NCBI RefSeq assembly: GCF_050908995.1
Contig: NC_135119.1
Span: forward strand, 11,098,001 to 11,162,000
Length of the DNA stretch: 64,000 nucleotides
DNA from: Andrena cerasifolii
Lineage: Eukaryota > Arthropoda > Insecta > Hymenoptera > Andrenidae
Direction: 5' to 3'
Shown here: positions 47,228 through 58,900 of the stretch, piece after piece
How positions within the stretch are numbered: position 1 is the first letter of the stretch
Layout of the letters: each line of letters begins with the position of its first letter
Notes under the pieces: model-generated
The model's input: only the letters and a program-made list of their open reading frames with translations
What the model was told of the DNA's origin: nothing
Database searches by the model: none
Program-made: the position numbers and the translations under genes

Positions 47228-50194
47228 CTACGATATCTCCATTGCTTCCTCGGCTGAAACAGACGCAAAGATTGCTGTAAGAAGAGGAACGCTGGTTAAG
47301 AATCTTGCTGGCGTCGTTGATAAACTTACGCATCTCGTTGAACATGAAATCGTCCTGATATTCTTTGAGGAACTGCGCGGACCTATTTTCGTCGAGGAAC
47401 AGGGAGTAGACACGCTTCACGTCCTCGATGTGAACCTAAAAGTACGTTCCAATGAATTTCAATGAATTCCAAACTAAAGAAATATTGCAGTATAAACTCT
47501 CGATATGTGCTCGTCTCAACTACGCGTTAAGCGTTCGTCGCTATCCTCTCCACTTCTTGGAATCCTTCGGTCGGGAGTGGGAGAGCCCGAAAGCGAGCGA
47601 GACAAGACGAAAGAGTCGACACGACGTTACAGTTTGCTACAAAAGAGAGAAAGCAAGCGCAGGAAATTTTGGGAAGTGATAAATTTTGGGGAGCGACAAA
47701 TTTTGAGCACAAAAAATCGGAAAAAGTTTAAGCACACAGGCTTGAGACAACTTTAAAAATAATTCACTTTTTATGTAGCGAATTAGCAATGACTCGGATG
47801 TGAGTTGCCATATTAAATTAATTTTGAAATTATCTCGACACTTTTAAATTAAAATATTTGATAATATTTCGCGGAAAGTGAGGCAGACGCTTGTTAGCCT
47901 AGGGGCGCCAAACTTTCAAACCCGCCCCTGCTTTGCCTCGCTTCGTCTTTCACGTGCCTAAGCTCTGTCTCTCTCTCGCGGCTCAGAATCGTCGACACCC
48001 ATGCGTTAAGCATTCGCGCAGCCAGTTCCGAGCGCGAGCCCATAGCGAGTGTTTACTGTGCATCCACGTTTACAGTATTATATTTACTTCGGTGCTCTTC
48101 CTTCGCCGACTCACAAGGGAAGCAGTTGTGATCAGCTGAATGGCGTATCTCAGTGACGTCTCCAGCGCGATTCTAGTGAGCACTGTCAAAGCATCGTCAG
48201 CCATTTCGCAGTCCTCCTCCTCGCACCTGATCTTCAAAATTTCCTTCAAGTCTTTCTCTTGGTAAGGAGTCGTCGGCACGATGATCATACGGTCCAACAG
48301 ATCGATAGGAATGCCATGTGGACTTTTGTAGTTCGTCCCTCTAATCCTAGTTATACCTAGAAAGTGGAAGACCCGTATATTAATTAAAATAAATGCTTGA
48401 AAGCTGGTTCAGGTGCCGTCAAGATGCTGCACGCGTACCTCTGTTCGTAGCCATAATTACAACAGGCGCCATTTCATTTTCGAGCGCTCGATTGAGGAAT
48501 GAGAAGCACTCGATGTCCAGCATGTGGACCTCGTCAATGAATAATACACCCGGAACGATTTCTGCCTTTCCTTCTTCGCGCCACTCGGCAACCTTCGCGT
48601 TTATCTGGTCCCGAACCTCTGCCTTGATCTCCCCAGTGTCGCCAGAGAATAACGCCAGGAATCCATGGGTCCTGCTGTTTATGACGTCGATTTCGTGCAA
48701 GGTCACTGTATGCACCACTTCCTTACGCTTCTGTAATTCACCCTCGGGGCATTGCACGAAACGTGTTTGCGAGCCAGTCGCGTCGTAGTCGCGGGCCCGG
48801 GTGAACGATCTTCCTAGCCTGTTGATCTTCCCCGTGGCTTTGTCGATCGTTATCACGTCGCCGGCTTGCACCTTGAATGAGCAAGTAGGTTAAGCATCCT
48901 CCAAAGGCAGTATTACGAACAGTGTCGGATTTGAGCAGAAAGGCCCAAGTGGCAAACGTTCCCATTTTTCGGGAAAATGAAGAGGTGGTTTACTAAAGAA
49001 ACGGGCTAAGTGTGCAGAAAAGTACAGAAAAGAAATATAGTGTTTGAGTAAAATCATAGTTTTGTTTTTGAAGATAGGGCCCTTCTCTGCAGGGGCAACT
49101 GCTCATCAGCCGCCCGTTAAATCCGCCACTGCTTACGAATGACAAACAGCGATCGATGAGCTTCTACTAACTTTCTCCTTCATTAAGCTGTCGATCATCT
49201 TATTTCCCAAGTCGTAGATGGTCTCCATCTCCGTCGTCTTCAGCGTCAGCTTGCCAACCTTCGCTCCGACACCTGTAGCAGGTCTGTCTACCTGAATTTC
49301 GACTACCTCGCCCTCTATGATCTCTGTTTCCTCCTTGATCCTGACGCCGATGGATTTCCTGATTGCTTGGGTCAGTGCTTCTGTTTTGCCCATCTCCAAG
49401 GAGTATATTTCTGAGCCCGCCATTGAGGTGAACGGGGTGTCTAAGCCTAAGGCTTGTGCAATGCCCATGGCGATGGCGGTCTTCCCAGTGCCAGGCTGAC
49501 CTGCTAATAGTACAGCACGGCCTGCTATCTTGCCGTCTTTGATCATTTCTAGGACAACACCAGCAGCGCGGCGTGCCATGAGCTGACCAACCATGCCCTG
49601 CGACACCTAAATTTAATTGAGATAGTGGAGGAGTATAGCTAATGCATGAGGGCCCTGAACGATAATATGTAATAAATAAATGTATTACATGGCGAGGTTC
49701 CAAGCTATCGTCCAAGCCTAAACCTCTGATATGAGAATGAGCACCGATCCTCTCTATTCTAGTGATCTCTCGCACTTCCTGAACCTTTGCAGCTGCGACA
49801 GCCTGAAACAAGAATGTTGCGAAGTTAATGCAATGCGATAGTACATGCTTGCGGCGTATATACGCTACTTCGCTGTAGCACACAGAGACAGATATGGATC
49901 AAACAAACAGTTGCCATGGTAACTCGTCTTGCCTGCGTCGTGAAAGGCAATGTGGAAAGAAGTACAGAACACGTTGATCCTGTTTTGAATTGCGGGAATA
50001 AAATATGTACAGATGAAACCTACTATCACGGATTATGCTGCTTTATATGTACTTTAAGTGTGTATAGGTTAGCCGCTGCATAGATAGCTGAGTGATATCT
50101 ATGATATCGTAGTGTTGATGACATTATTAAGTATAATATCAGGATGTGGAAACAGTTACTAATTTCGATTTTCATGAACAATACGTACCGCCAT
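47228..50194 (-). CDS. RUVBL2: Reptin / RuvB-like AAA+ ATPase 2, complete, seven coding exons, 462 aa
   Basis: The coding exons on the minus strand are 50189-50194, 49689-49802, 49172-49606, 48439-48871, 48088-48356, 47330-47435 and 47228-47253 (1389 nt with stop). All introns are GT-AG. The protein starts MAAVAAAKVQEVREITRIER and includes IGAHSHIRGLGLDD. Walker A GQPGTGKT is at residues 76-83, Walker B DEVH at 298-301, sensor 1 ATNR at 326-329, the arginine finger in LLDRM at 352 and sensor 2 Arg in SLRYA at 399. The segment between Walker A and B (about 125-290) is the family's OB-fold insertion. It ends FNEMPEEAMEIS. Length matches the usual 463 aa. Reptin forms hetero-hexamers with pontin and serves the INO80, SRCAP/Tip60 and R2TP complexes in the nucleus and cytoplasm (family knowledge). 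The last intron (47254-47329) is only 76 nt; ignoring it gives a false 31-residue tail. All catalytic residues are intact. Confidence 0.96.
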
Positions 50195-50460
50195 GTTTGC
50201 AGATTCTCCACGTGTTTAATCTCGCAATATTAATTCAGCTACAACTGTTGTTGAGCGCTTTGAGCTTCTGCAAGAAACGCATTTAAATCGCCATGAATAC
50301 TGTGCGTAAGACGCCACGATTGGAGGTGATTGGAGACGAACCGACGCCAGCGCCGAGCGAGTGACGCCAATGCGAAGCTAACCACGGCCAACCAGCGTCG
50401 CCGGGAAATAGGGTAGATGTACCGATCATTAGAAATGTTTGGCGCAGACACGAGGAAGTG
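50195..50460 (-). promoter_or_regulatory. RUVBL2 5' leader and proximal promoter
   Basis: Upstream of the RUVBL2 ATG the minus strand shows an E-box CACGTG at 50209-50214, about 15 nt before the ATG, and two CCAAT boxes about 11 nt apart near 50318-50335. A tiny upstream reading frame, ATG GCG ATT TAA, starts at 50294. No TATA box is evident. If transcription starts near the CCAAT boxes the short upstream frame would lie in the leader. Start site and factor use are inferred. Confidence 0.4.
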
Positions 50461-50496
50461 TCCTCACTTTCCCTGGTTTACCCTTTCTAAGGCCGT

Positions 50497-50660
50497 CTGA
50501 CCATGGATTGTCGCGTCAGTGACGCGTATGCAGCAGATAGAAGGATATACAAAGCAATTGAATATATTTTCTTTTCCTAAGAAAAGAAGAAATATTCAAT
50601 TTCAATGTTTATCCTTCTATCTGCTGCATACGTGTCGCTGGCGCGACGATCCGTGGACAG
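50497..50660. mobile_element. Foldback MITE about 300 bp upstream of the RUVBL2 start codon
   Basis: 164 bp, nearly a perfect hairpin. The left arm CTGACCATGGAT..CGTATGCAGCAGATAGAAGG is mirrored by CCTTCTATCTGCTGCATACG..ATCCGTGGACAG. Short loop near 50582. No clear target duplication. It sits just outside the probable RUVBL2 promoter and could affect it. Confidence 0.75.
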
Positions 50661-51779
50661 GTTTTAAAGTAAACGGTACATTACACGTATACACATACAC
50701 ATACGTCCCGATTCACACCAATTCACACATTCACAGTTTAGTACGCACCTCATTGGTAGGAGGCGCTACAAACTCTGCTTCAACTTTCGTAAGAGGGAAG
50801 CTTGGCCCCCCTGGTGCCACCTCTGAAGTAACAACTTCGTGAAAGAACTGTGACTTGTGTTGCGCACTGTATGTTTAAAAACGGTAACTCTGAGAACCAT
50901 ATTCCACCGATTCATACAGGTCGGTAAAGTTAATAGACATGAAAAATAACTGCCCCTGCTAAGAAAAATGAAAACACTGCAAATGAAGAATTGCATACTA
51001 AATTACTTTTCAATTACTAAATAAACGAAATCGATCCAAATACGATCGCATTCTTTATCCTTATCACCGACCCACGGTAAAAAGTATCTCTTACCTCGCC
51101 ATAATTGGTTTCAACACAGACGAGGTACAGCATAGACCTATCACCTTATAGATGTTCGTGTCGCCACCCAAACTGTATTACCGACCCATAATTTGAGGTC
51201 TGAATGTAGTGGCATCTGCTCATGAACAGCGTTCAACTCAGCAACTACTCTGACATGTGTTGAAAGGCTGAAAGGTGTTTGCGTACTTGTATACGTGTGA
51301 CTCGTTTAGAGAGAGAGTTTGGCACAGGTAGGCTTTTGCTACGCTATGCTTTGGCTCGGTTTGTCAACGACTCACGCGGATTTTTCTCCGAAAATCCATT
51401 TCAGGGATCAAGACACTATGAAGCACAAAAATGGTATTTCTTCAAAGCCCATGCAAGCTATAAGTTGCAAGATGACATTGTTTATTAGTACTTTGCGTGT
51501 AGTAGAACCTTTTCACGTATCGTACGCCGAAAAGTATTAAAAATTCACGCTGTTACTGACATTCCCGCAAGATTCTAATGCACTTTTGAAGTAATAATAA
51601 TTGGATATTACTGGCTACGAGTATTAGTTTATGGCCAACACTAAAATTTACAGTAAAATCTAATTCTTAAAAGACTCGCAGAAGGTTGCATGATGCACGA
51701 GTGTCGTGGTGTGCATGGATGCAACTGCAAGTCGAGTTACTTTTGAAACCCGCATTGGGAAATAAAATTTTGTCTAGCG

Positions 51780-54700
51780 CTGAGAAATTCATCGGTTCAG
51801 TGAAGTGTGTGCACGTCATAGTTCATATTGTCTCGTGATTTCTCAATTCGCGCATAAATTTCATCGATTACTGGACCATGTGGGAGGCCTTTTAACAGGA
51901 TTCCATTTAGATATACCCGTTACCTAGAAGACTTTTTCAGAAACTGAAGGACGTTTAAAAACAGGAAGTGCTTCTGTAATCGTGTGCAATGCGATTGTAG
52001 AGTCAGTGCCTGTGCCTGCCAAAAAGTGTTTCATAGAGTACCGTGGTTCTATCGTATACTTCGTCGATCTTAGTAACTAAGGGGGAGAAACAAGTATGTC
52101 ACTCATATTTCTCCAAATATTCCTGCAACTATTCATTTACACCAAGTTCCACTAAAATGTATTTATTCATTATAAATAATACTAGATGATATGTATAAGC
52201 ATTAACATTAATGTATCGAACAATTAAACATTGAGAATAAAAGAGAATTCATTCGGCGTAGAAAATCATTTGCAAATTCAAGATCAAATGTTACTAATTG
52301 CTTGATATCTCAAGTTCTATCGATCAAAGTTAATAATAATTTCTACTGGGCGGTTAGGGTAAATGTTGTTAACATTATTTGTCATAGCAATAGCCAATGG
52401 AACGTATATTTTAGCAGAAAATCCATTTTTGCCGAAGAATTCGTTGGATTTCGCAATTGTAATTAACCGTCGACCTTGTTTTGATCGGGAGACATCGTTC
52501 CTCGAAGTCTAGATAAGGAGCTCACAGAGCTTCATGTACTCAGTCGTCGTCGGTCTTCCGGGCCTGGAGGACCTCCGGGGACCCTGCAGTTGTCGAGCTA
52601 CCTGGACCTACTGGACTTCCTGGACTTCCTGGACTTCCTGGACTTGCTGAGGACCTGGTCAGGGTTTCAACTCGGGTCCATCCCCCTCCCCCCGATGCAG
52701 CCGAGCCACCTGGAGAGGCGGATTCAGGAGCCTTTCTTGGAGGGGGCGAAATATGTAAAAGTACATAAGTACATTTTTTAACCCTCTTTCACAAGATTTA
52801 AAATTTGCTTGTAACTTATGTTTTAATATCTCAATCTGATACTGTAACCTAAATAATTAAATTCACATTAATTATAATTCTGTATAAATAATTAAATTCA
52901 CATTAATTATAATTCTGTATAAATAATTAAATTCACATTAATTATTTATACAGAATTATACACAATGTCATAATATTTTCTATTTTATTACTCTTGGGGG
53001 GGGGGGCGATCTGCAGAGATAGCAGTGCAACTTTTCAACTCGTTCAATCTTTCTACATGCTACCGAATAAAACGATTATATATATATATGTATTAAATTC
53101 TAGATAAAAGTTTTAGTATCGCGTTTTAAACATTCTAAACAATTTTTCTTTAATTTCACAATCATTCGAGATGCTTAATGTTTTGCATGCAAGTTACGCT
53201 TCTCAAGTTTAAATATTTCATATGAGTTTTATGAATCTTCTCTTATTAATAGTTATTACATTCGAGTCATTAGATTTTCTGAATAAAACATAAATAGGCA
53301 GTCTCTCTACGGGCCTCGAAACGCTGCGACCTCCTCGTAGTGAGACCTGGTAATTGGTGAGAACAGAGCCGATCCGATTGCTGCGATTGTCAAATATCCT
53401 AAATAAGTAGATAGATACAAGAATTTCTTTAAATAGTAATACTTTGATATAATGTAAAAATAAATGTAACTCGAAATGTTTGAATAAATCATTCCTTCCC
53501 TTCCTTCCACATGTATAAATATATAAAATAAAGTAATGTGGAATTCTCAAGATATGTGAAATAATGGAGTTCAATAACGACGTTCACCAAAGTCGGAGGA
53601 CGGATCGGACGGATGAACATTTAAAATGCCATGGTATACCTATCTTAATGTATTATTTCCATCGATTACTGGAATATGTGGGAGGTCGATCGTCCAGATT
53701 CTACTGCAATACACTAAAAATAAGTATCTGGAAGACTTTTTTGAAAACACTGTACTCGAGTCCGATCACATCTCCTCAACTTTGAAAGACATATATGTAT
53801 ACATAGAAAGAGCAGGGTGCATGGCTGCAGCTGCGAAAAGTACATATTTCGCAATGGACATTGCGATATAGAATTATTTCCGGCCTTTGTGAAATTTCAA
53901 CTTCCATGGGAAACAGTTGAGGTCGACAGCAACCTCTACCAATGTGACAACATTCACGAAAGGTGTAAGCTGACAGTTCGACTTCAACCGCGGCAGCGAT
54001 CGGATCAGTGAATGTACCTGCATATTATTTCGTGATTTCTCGATTCGTGCATCAATTTCATCGATTACTGGACTATGTATGAGGCCGTTTAACAAGATTC
54101 TGCTGCATTACACTCAATACCAAGATGCCTTTATGGAAACATTTTACGCGAGCCCGAACACTACTTCCCACTGCTGAGAGATGTTTAGAAATGTGATGTG
54201 CTTTTGTGACCGCGTGCAATGCGATTTTAGAGTCAGTACATATTTCGCGATAAAGTATTTCATAGAGCACTGTGTGGACGCGAGTGCAGAGTCAATGTTT
54301 TGCGCATACAGAACTATTTAAGTGAAAGCACCGGTGCTCTAAGTGATTTTTCATCGTGGAATTACTGTGTCTACATAAAATTATTTCTGGCCTTGACGAA
54401 TTTCCAGTTAGCTGGGAGTCGGTCGAGCGCCATAACACCGCCAACAACCCCTACGTCACAACATTGCCAAGCGGTGTCACCTCTGTCAGTTCGACTTTAC
54501 TCGCGACGGTGATCGCATCAGTGAGTGCGTGTACATATTATTTCGTGATTTCTCGATTCCTGCATAAATTTCATCGATAACTGGACTATGTGGGAGATCG
54601 TTCAACGAGATTCCACTACATTACACTCAGTACCTAGAGGACTATTTTGGAAACGCTTTACTCGAGTCCGAACACATCTTTCCACTGTTGAGATATGTTT

Positions 54701-55400
54701 AAAAACATGAACTGCTTTTGTAATCGTGTGCAATGCGATTGTAGAATCAGTGCTTATTTCGCGATAAAGTATTCGATAGTGCACAGTGGCCCTGCGTATT
54801 AGTAATGTGAACGCGAACGTAAAGTCAGTGTTTTAACGCATCTAGAATAAATTCAGAGCACCAGTGCTCCTATTGCTTTTTCATCGCGAAAGTAATGTGA
54901 CATATTTGGAAGTGTGACACATTCTATGGGGTACTGACCCTGCAACTGCTGGACATTCGCCTGCAGATCGAATAGCTACTGCTAAAAGGGGATGCTTGTC
55001 AGTGAGACTATTTTCAACGAACGGTGAGTGATACTTTTTCATTCTTTGAATTTTTCTGTACGCTATCGAACATAATGATTACTGTAGCGAGCATAGTGAC
55101 CACGAATACGTACTTAGTACTCGCGAATAGTAAAATTTAATGCGTGTACTTCCAAATGTTTAATACACGTAGAAAAATACAATGAATAAATTTTAAATTC
55201 GCGATAGGAGTTTTAATATCGCGTTTCAAACATTCTAAACTTCTTTTCTTTAATTTCACAATCATTCCGGATGCTTAATGTATCGAATACGAGTTACATT
55301 TCTGAAGTTGAACTCTTTCGTGCGAGTTCTTTCAAATCTTCTCTCTTAACAGTAATTACATTCGAGTCATTAGATTCTCTTAATAAACAATGACAGTAAT
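51780..55400. repeat. Ancient diverged tandem units of the 51.8-63 kb repeat locus
   Basis: The phrase TTTCATCGATTACTGGAC with following sequence recurs at 51859, 53660, 54056 and 54569. The hairpin phrase AATGCGATTGTAGAGTCAGT (or a close variant) recurs at about 51988, 54218 and 54732. A 200-bp block at 53095-53290 is duplicated at 55194-55392. GAGCACC..GGTGCTC palindromes occur at 54330 and 54859. Copies are well diverged, so these predate the fresh units to the right. No coding potential seen. Confidence 0.7.
52852..52975. repeat. 35-bp AT-rich tandem repeat, about three copies, with an inverted end
   Basis: ATAATTAAATTCACATTAAT followed by TATAATTCTGTATAA repeats with a 35-bp period. The last copy runs into TTATTTATACAGAATTATA, the reverse complement of part of the unit. 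Confidence 0.7.
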
Positions 55401-55811
55401 TTTTGGTACTACTTGGTTATTATGCTCGCTAGTTTTGCTTGCCCGTTGCATGTGCTAAATATTAAGACACACTGGTAGTAATATTACGAGAAATCAAAAA
55501 TTGCCACTCTTACCACCTGATATCTCGACCTCAAATGGTCCCTTTATAAAATAACAGTATAATAATAAATGACTGCCGCCAAAGTGGCTGCTATATGAAC
55601 TTAAATTTCTTTCTCCCTTGCATAAAAATAACTTTAAGCCACTAAACCTACAAATTTTATACATCGCGGAAGAACTTGCACATGTGCTTAGTTTTAACTA
55701 GCCATAGTCCTAGAGTCCATTAAGTTTTAATTTAAGAACTTTAGTCGTAAGAATTTTTCCAAATTTTCAAAAATGCATTGGTCGAATATGGACCAGAAAT
55801 ATTTCGTAGAA

Positions 55812-55979
55812 ATGGGTCACTTTCGTAGGTACCTCCGCGTTGGTGTGCCTGGACTTGGTAACGTTTTCCAATGCATTGCGTCTTGCAAAACGTTGTCAAG
55901 CTGAAGCCTACGATCTAGTTTAAGGGTCCAGATCAAGCCAAACTTACATTCGGTGAGTTTGGTTCGGTCTGGACATCTA
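55812..55979. repeat. 168-bp direct repeat, left copy (partner at 62894)
   Basis: Starts ATGGGTCACTTTCGTAGGTA and ends near GGTCTGGACATCTA. It matches 62894-63062 closely in the same orientation. The two copies bracket the 7-kb interval that contains the fresh tandem units. A splice-donor-like CGGTGAGTTTGG lies near the right end of this copy. Confidence 0.85.
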
Positions 55980-57039
55980 TTCAGAAATGCACTTGCGTAC
56001 TTCGAGCGATAAGCTTTTGTTCCGCCTCGTTCTTTTTAAATATAAGAGTGCCAAACACACCCTTCTAGAAATACAATTCGCCTTCGATCACTGATTTCTA
56101 TTTCGCGCATGGTGTTCTCGCCCTTCATAGGCCGGCTGTGCTGGGTACAACTTATTACGGCTTTACACAGAGGACCATTGTTAGACGAAGATGTGCGACA
56201 GTTCTTGTTCTCGGTCACGCTCGCCATGGCTGTGTAAAGTCGTGATATGGAGCATGCCATGTAGAAACGAAATTTCGGTGGATCGAGGGTGAATGTTCGC
56301 GTCGCGCCGCGCCTTTCGGTCCTTTAGTCGTTTAGTCTCTTTTGCAATCTCAATCGGGGGATTCTTAGCTTTCGCATATCCCTCGAAAGTTACGCAAGTG
56401 CATATTTGCAATAGATTATGCCACTAGGGCTCATTGTAAAGAGTGCGATAGGCTAGATTTAAGGGTAGAGGTACGCTTGCTTGTTGAGAGTGACGCCTTT
56501 TACCTTTGCTTTTGCTTACAATTAGCTTCACCGTGCACCGTGTCGTTTCGCATTTAGTATACTTTTACAGACTTGTCATAGTGTATTTTCTATTTCCTAC
56601 TTTCAATTCTCTTTTCTTTTTTTCCGGTAATATAATTCGCTCTCGGGAGAGATCTTGAATTAGCACAAGATGCTCGGGCACGATACACTCGCCTGTGCAA
56701 ATTGTCGGCTTTGTGATGGGAGCGCGTATTGCAGCTGCATGTGATTTAATTGTGAGGCGGGCTGCTGTGAGTCTGACCCCTCAGGCGCGGCCCCTAGTGG
56801 GGAACTCCCGTTAATGGGGGGCTGGATGAATGGTGGTCGCGTATTAGCGTTTTGTCTGTGCAACTGCAATGCGTGAGTGTATCGAGCAGCTCGAGATCTC
56901 TCACGACGGCGAATCCGTGTCCGTTTTTCAATTCTTTTTCTATCTCTGCAATGAGATACTTAGCGTCTATTTGTCACTTGAAACCAGTGCAAGTGTGCCT
57001 CTAAAATATGCGAAAGAAATTGTAATGGCATATGTGTAG

Positions 57040-57070
57040 AAAGATCGACGAGAACCTCTCGTCTATCTTT
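57040..57070. other. Hairpin AAAGATCGACGAGA / TCTCGTCTATCTTT
   Basis: A 14-bp stem with one mismatch and a 3-nt loop. A related hairpin, AGAGAGATCGAC..TCTATCTCTCT, lies at 62727-62762, right after the third tandem unit ends. The arms differ in sequence but stay complementary in both. Confidence 0.6.
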
Positions 57071-57084
57071 CTTACGCGCGCATG

Positions 57085-57171
57085 CTAACCCTTTGGACTT
57101 TAAAGTAAAGTCTTTGGAAATAATTTTAGTAGTTTTTTACCTTATACCGCAATCACAGTCCAAAGGGTTAG
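57085..57171. mobile_element. Tiny TTAA-like MITE
   Basis: 87 bp with perfect 15-bp inverted ends CTAACCCTTTGGACT / AGTCCAAAGGGTTAG. The ends resemble the TTAACCCTTT starts of piggyBac-type elements, with the TTAA target decayed to CTAA/TTAG. Confidence 0.55.
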
Positions 57172-57412
57172 TATAACGAAGTATAGTGTATATGTGTGCT
57201 GCGAAACTTAGAAAATTTAGCCAGGCAAGTCCAGTTTTAAGCGCATCATCGAAACATTCGCCGAGGGATTCGCCGAGGTTTTCTCTGGTGAATTCTTTAA
57301 TAAAGAATTCACTAAGAGATTCGTTGCTAGTTTCAGGGAAGAATTAGATCTGGGTTAGGGTTTACTAACACTTTAGAGTAGAATTGGAATTTTTCTGGCA
57401 TTCCATGCCATT

Positions 57413-57668
57413 AGCGCCTGATGAGGCTGCTTCTATTTCCTTTTACAATTCGGAATTATCATGCGCCTAAACAGGCTGCTGTATTTTTTAATTAACATTA
57501 AAAAGGATGAGACCTGATGATGGTACATTAGAATTAAAAAGCATTAGGCGCCCAAAAAGGCTACTCCTTCCATACATTAAGATTGAAAAACCTTAAACGC
57601 CCGAAGAGGCCACTCCTTTTTTCTATCAGACAGAATCAGAATTCATTGAGCGCCCAATGTGGCTGCTG
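57413..57668 (+). repeat. Array of six short hairpins of the GCCT(N4)AGGC type
   Basis: GCGCCTGATGAGGCTGCT at 57414 is followed by relatives at about 57463, 57510, 57547, 57598 and 57650, spaced 37-52 bp. In most copies the arms stay complementary although they differ (GCCT/AGGC, GCCC/GGC, GCC/GGC). The tail GCTGCT or CACTCCTTTT varies. A perfect palindrome GAATTCTTTAATAAAGAATTC-like core precedes it near 57291. Confidence 0.6.
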
Positions 57669-57759
57669 GAAATTTTTCTCAAAGTCTGAATTGCGTGACA
57701 CCTTGCAATTTAAAGGAAATTTTTTCGAACTTGTTTAAATACAAATTGTCTGTTTCAGT

Positions 57760-58061
57760 TATAGTGTTTGTGATCGCCCGTAATGCGATCGTAGAGTCAG
57801 TGTTTTTGCGCAAGTAAAGCTAGTCGAGAGCACCGGTGCTCTAATAACTTTTTCACCGCGAAAGTAGAGTCATGCACGAGTCCAACTGCAGCTGCAACGT
57901 TGAGAGCTAAGCTGGGGCTGAGTTGAAGGGTGCTCGTCTGAGAGCTGCTGGTCAGAGGGATGCTGGTCAGATGGGTGATGATCAGAGGGGAGCTGGTCTC
58001 AGGGATGCTGGTCAGAGGGTTACGAGTTTGCAGAGATGCAGTACCGATGATGACAGCGAAC
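57760..58061 (+). ncRNA. Candidate exon of a structured long non-coding RNA (repeated in units 2 and 3)
   Basis: In unit 1 an acceptor-like TTGTCTGTTTCAG ends just before TTATAGTGTTTGTGATCGCC, and 302 bp later the sequence GACAGCGAACG runs into donor GTGAGT. The same donor is kept at about 59812 and 61537 and, in an old unit, after CAACGAACG at about 55022. In units 2 and 3 the acceptor is weakened to TTTGAG. The stretch encloses both hairpins and the GCTGGTCAG repeat. Reading frames differ between copies, so coding is unlikely. Transcription is inferred only. Confidence 0.35.
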
Positions 58062-58900
58062 GGTGAGTCATTTTATAATTCTTTGAATGGGGGTGCATGT
58101 AGTACAGCTACTTAGCTCTTTCGATTCTGGCCGTTCCAACACAAATGCACGACATGCAGAGGCCCTTTTCACATGGTCGGTATTCGTTTGGGGAACTCTT
58201 ATGCAATATTTCGCGAATATGGTCTAGGGCGTCTAGGCAGTAGCCTTATGGCGTGGTCCTTTTCTAAACCATATTCACGAAATATCGTAGAAATGTTCCC
58301 GAAACTAATGCCAATTATATAAGATGCGCCACTAAACGTTATGCATGTGTGTTCGAAAGAGCAGCATCGATTGAGCTGACCATACAAGGTACTCGTAGAT
58401 AGTGACATGCATGTGTCTGTCTCAAAATAAAAAATAAAATAAATCAATACAATTGTTGCTCGCGATTCTTACAATTTTATATCGATTAATAATAATTCGT
58501 AAAATAATCGGATCGATCGAGTCAAGTAGAGTCACCGCGAAATTTTTTGAAATGGGTCTCAATGAAACTAGTCTTCCTAACAATCTTGCATTCTAGCAAG
58601 ATCTTTTATGGTCGCCGGTAATGCGATCGTAGAGTCCACGCTTTTTTCGCGTCCATATATTTTCAAGAGCGCCGCGGCTCTTGTGTAGAGTTCTATTACC
58701 GCGAATTTACAGTCAAATTTTTGCGGATCTATGATTTATACAGAGCACGGGAGCTCGTGTTGATTTTTCGTCGCGAAAGTAAAGTCAACCTTTTGCGTAT
58801 CGGAAATTTGTCCAGAGCACCGGTGCTCTAATTGCTTTTTCATCGCGAAAGTAAAGTAAAATTTTCGATTAGCTTCAATTTTCAGCTGCTTGGTATTCTA

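Noticed and set aside
47214..47329. 31-residue C-terminal extension of RUVBL2
   Set aside because: A consensus GTAAGT donor and TTTCAG acceptor remove it and restore a family-like C-terminus.
49200..49883. 227-codon minus frame overlapping RUVBL2 exons 2 and 3
   Set aside because: Runs through an intron and reads exon 3 in the wrong frame; the spliced frame carries all conserved AAA+ motifs.
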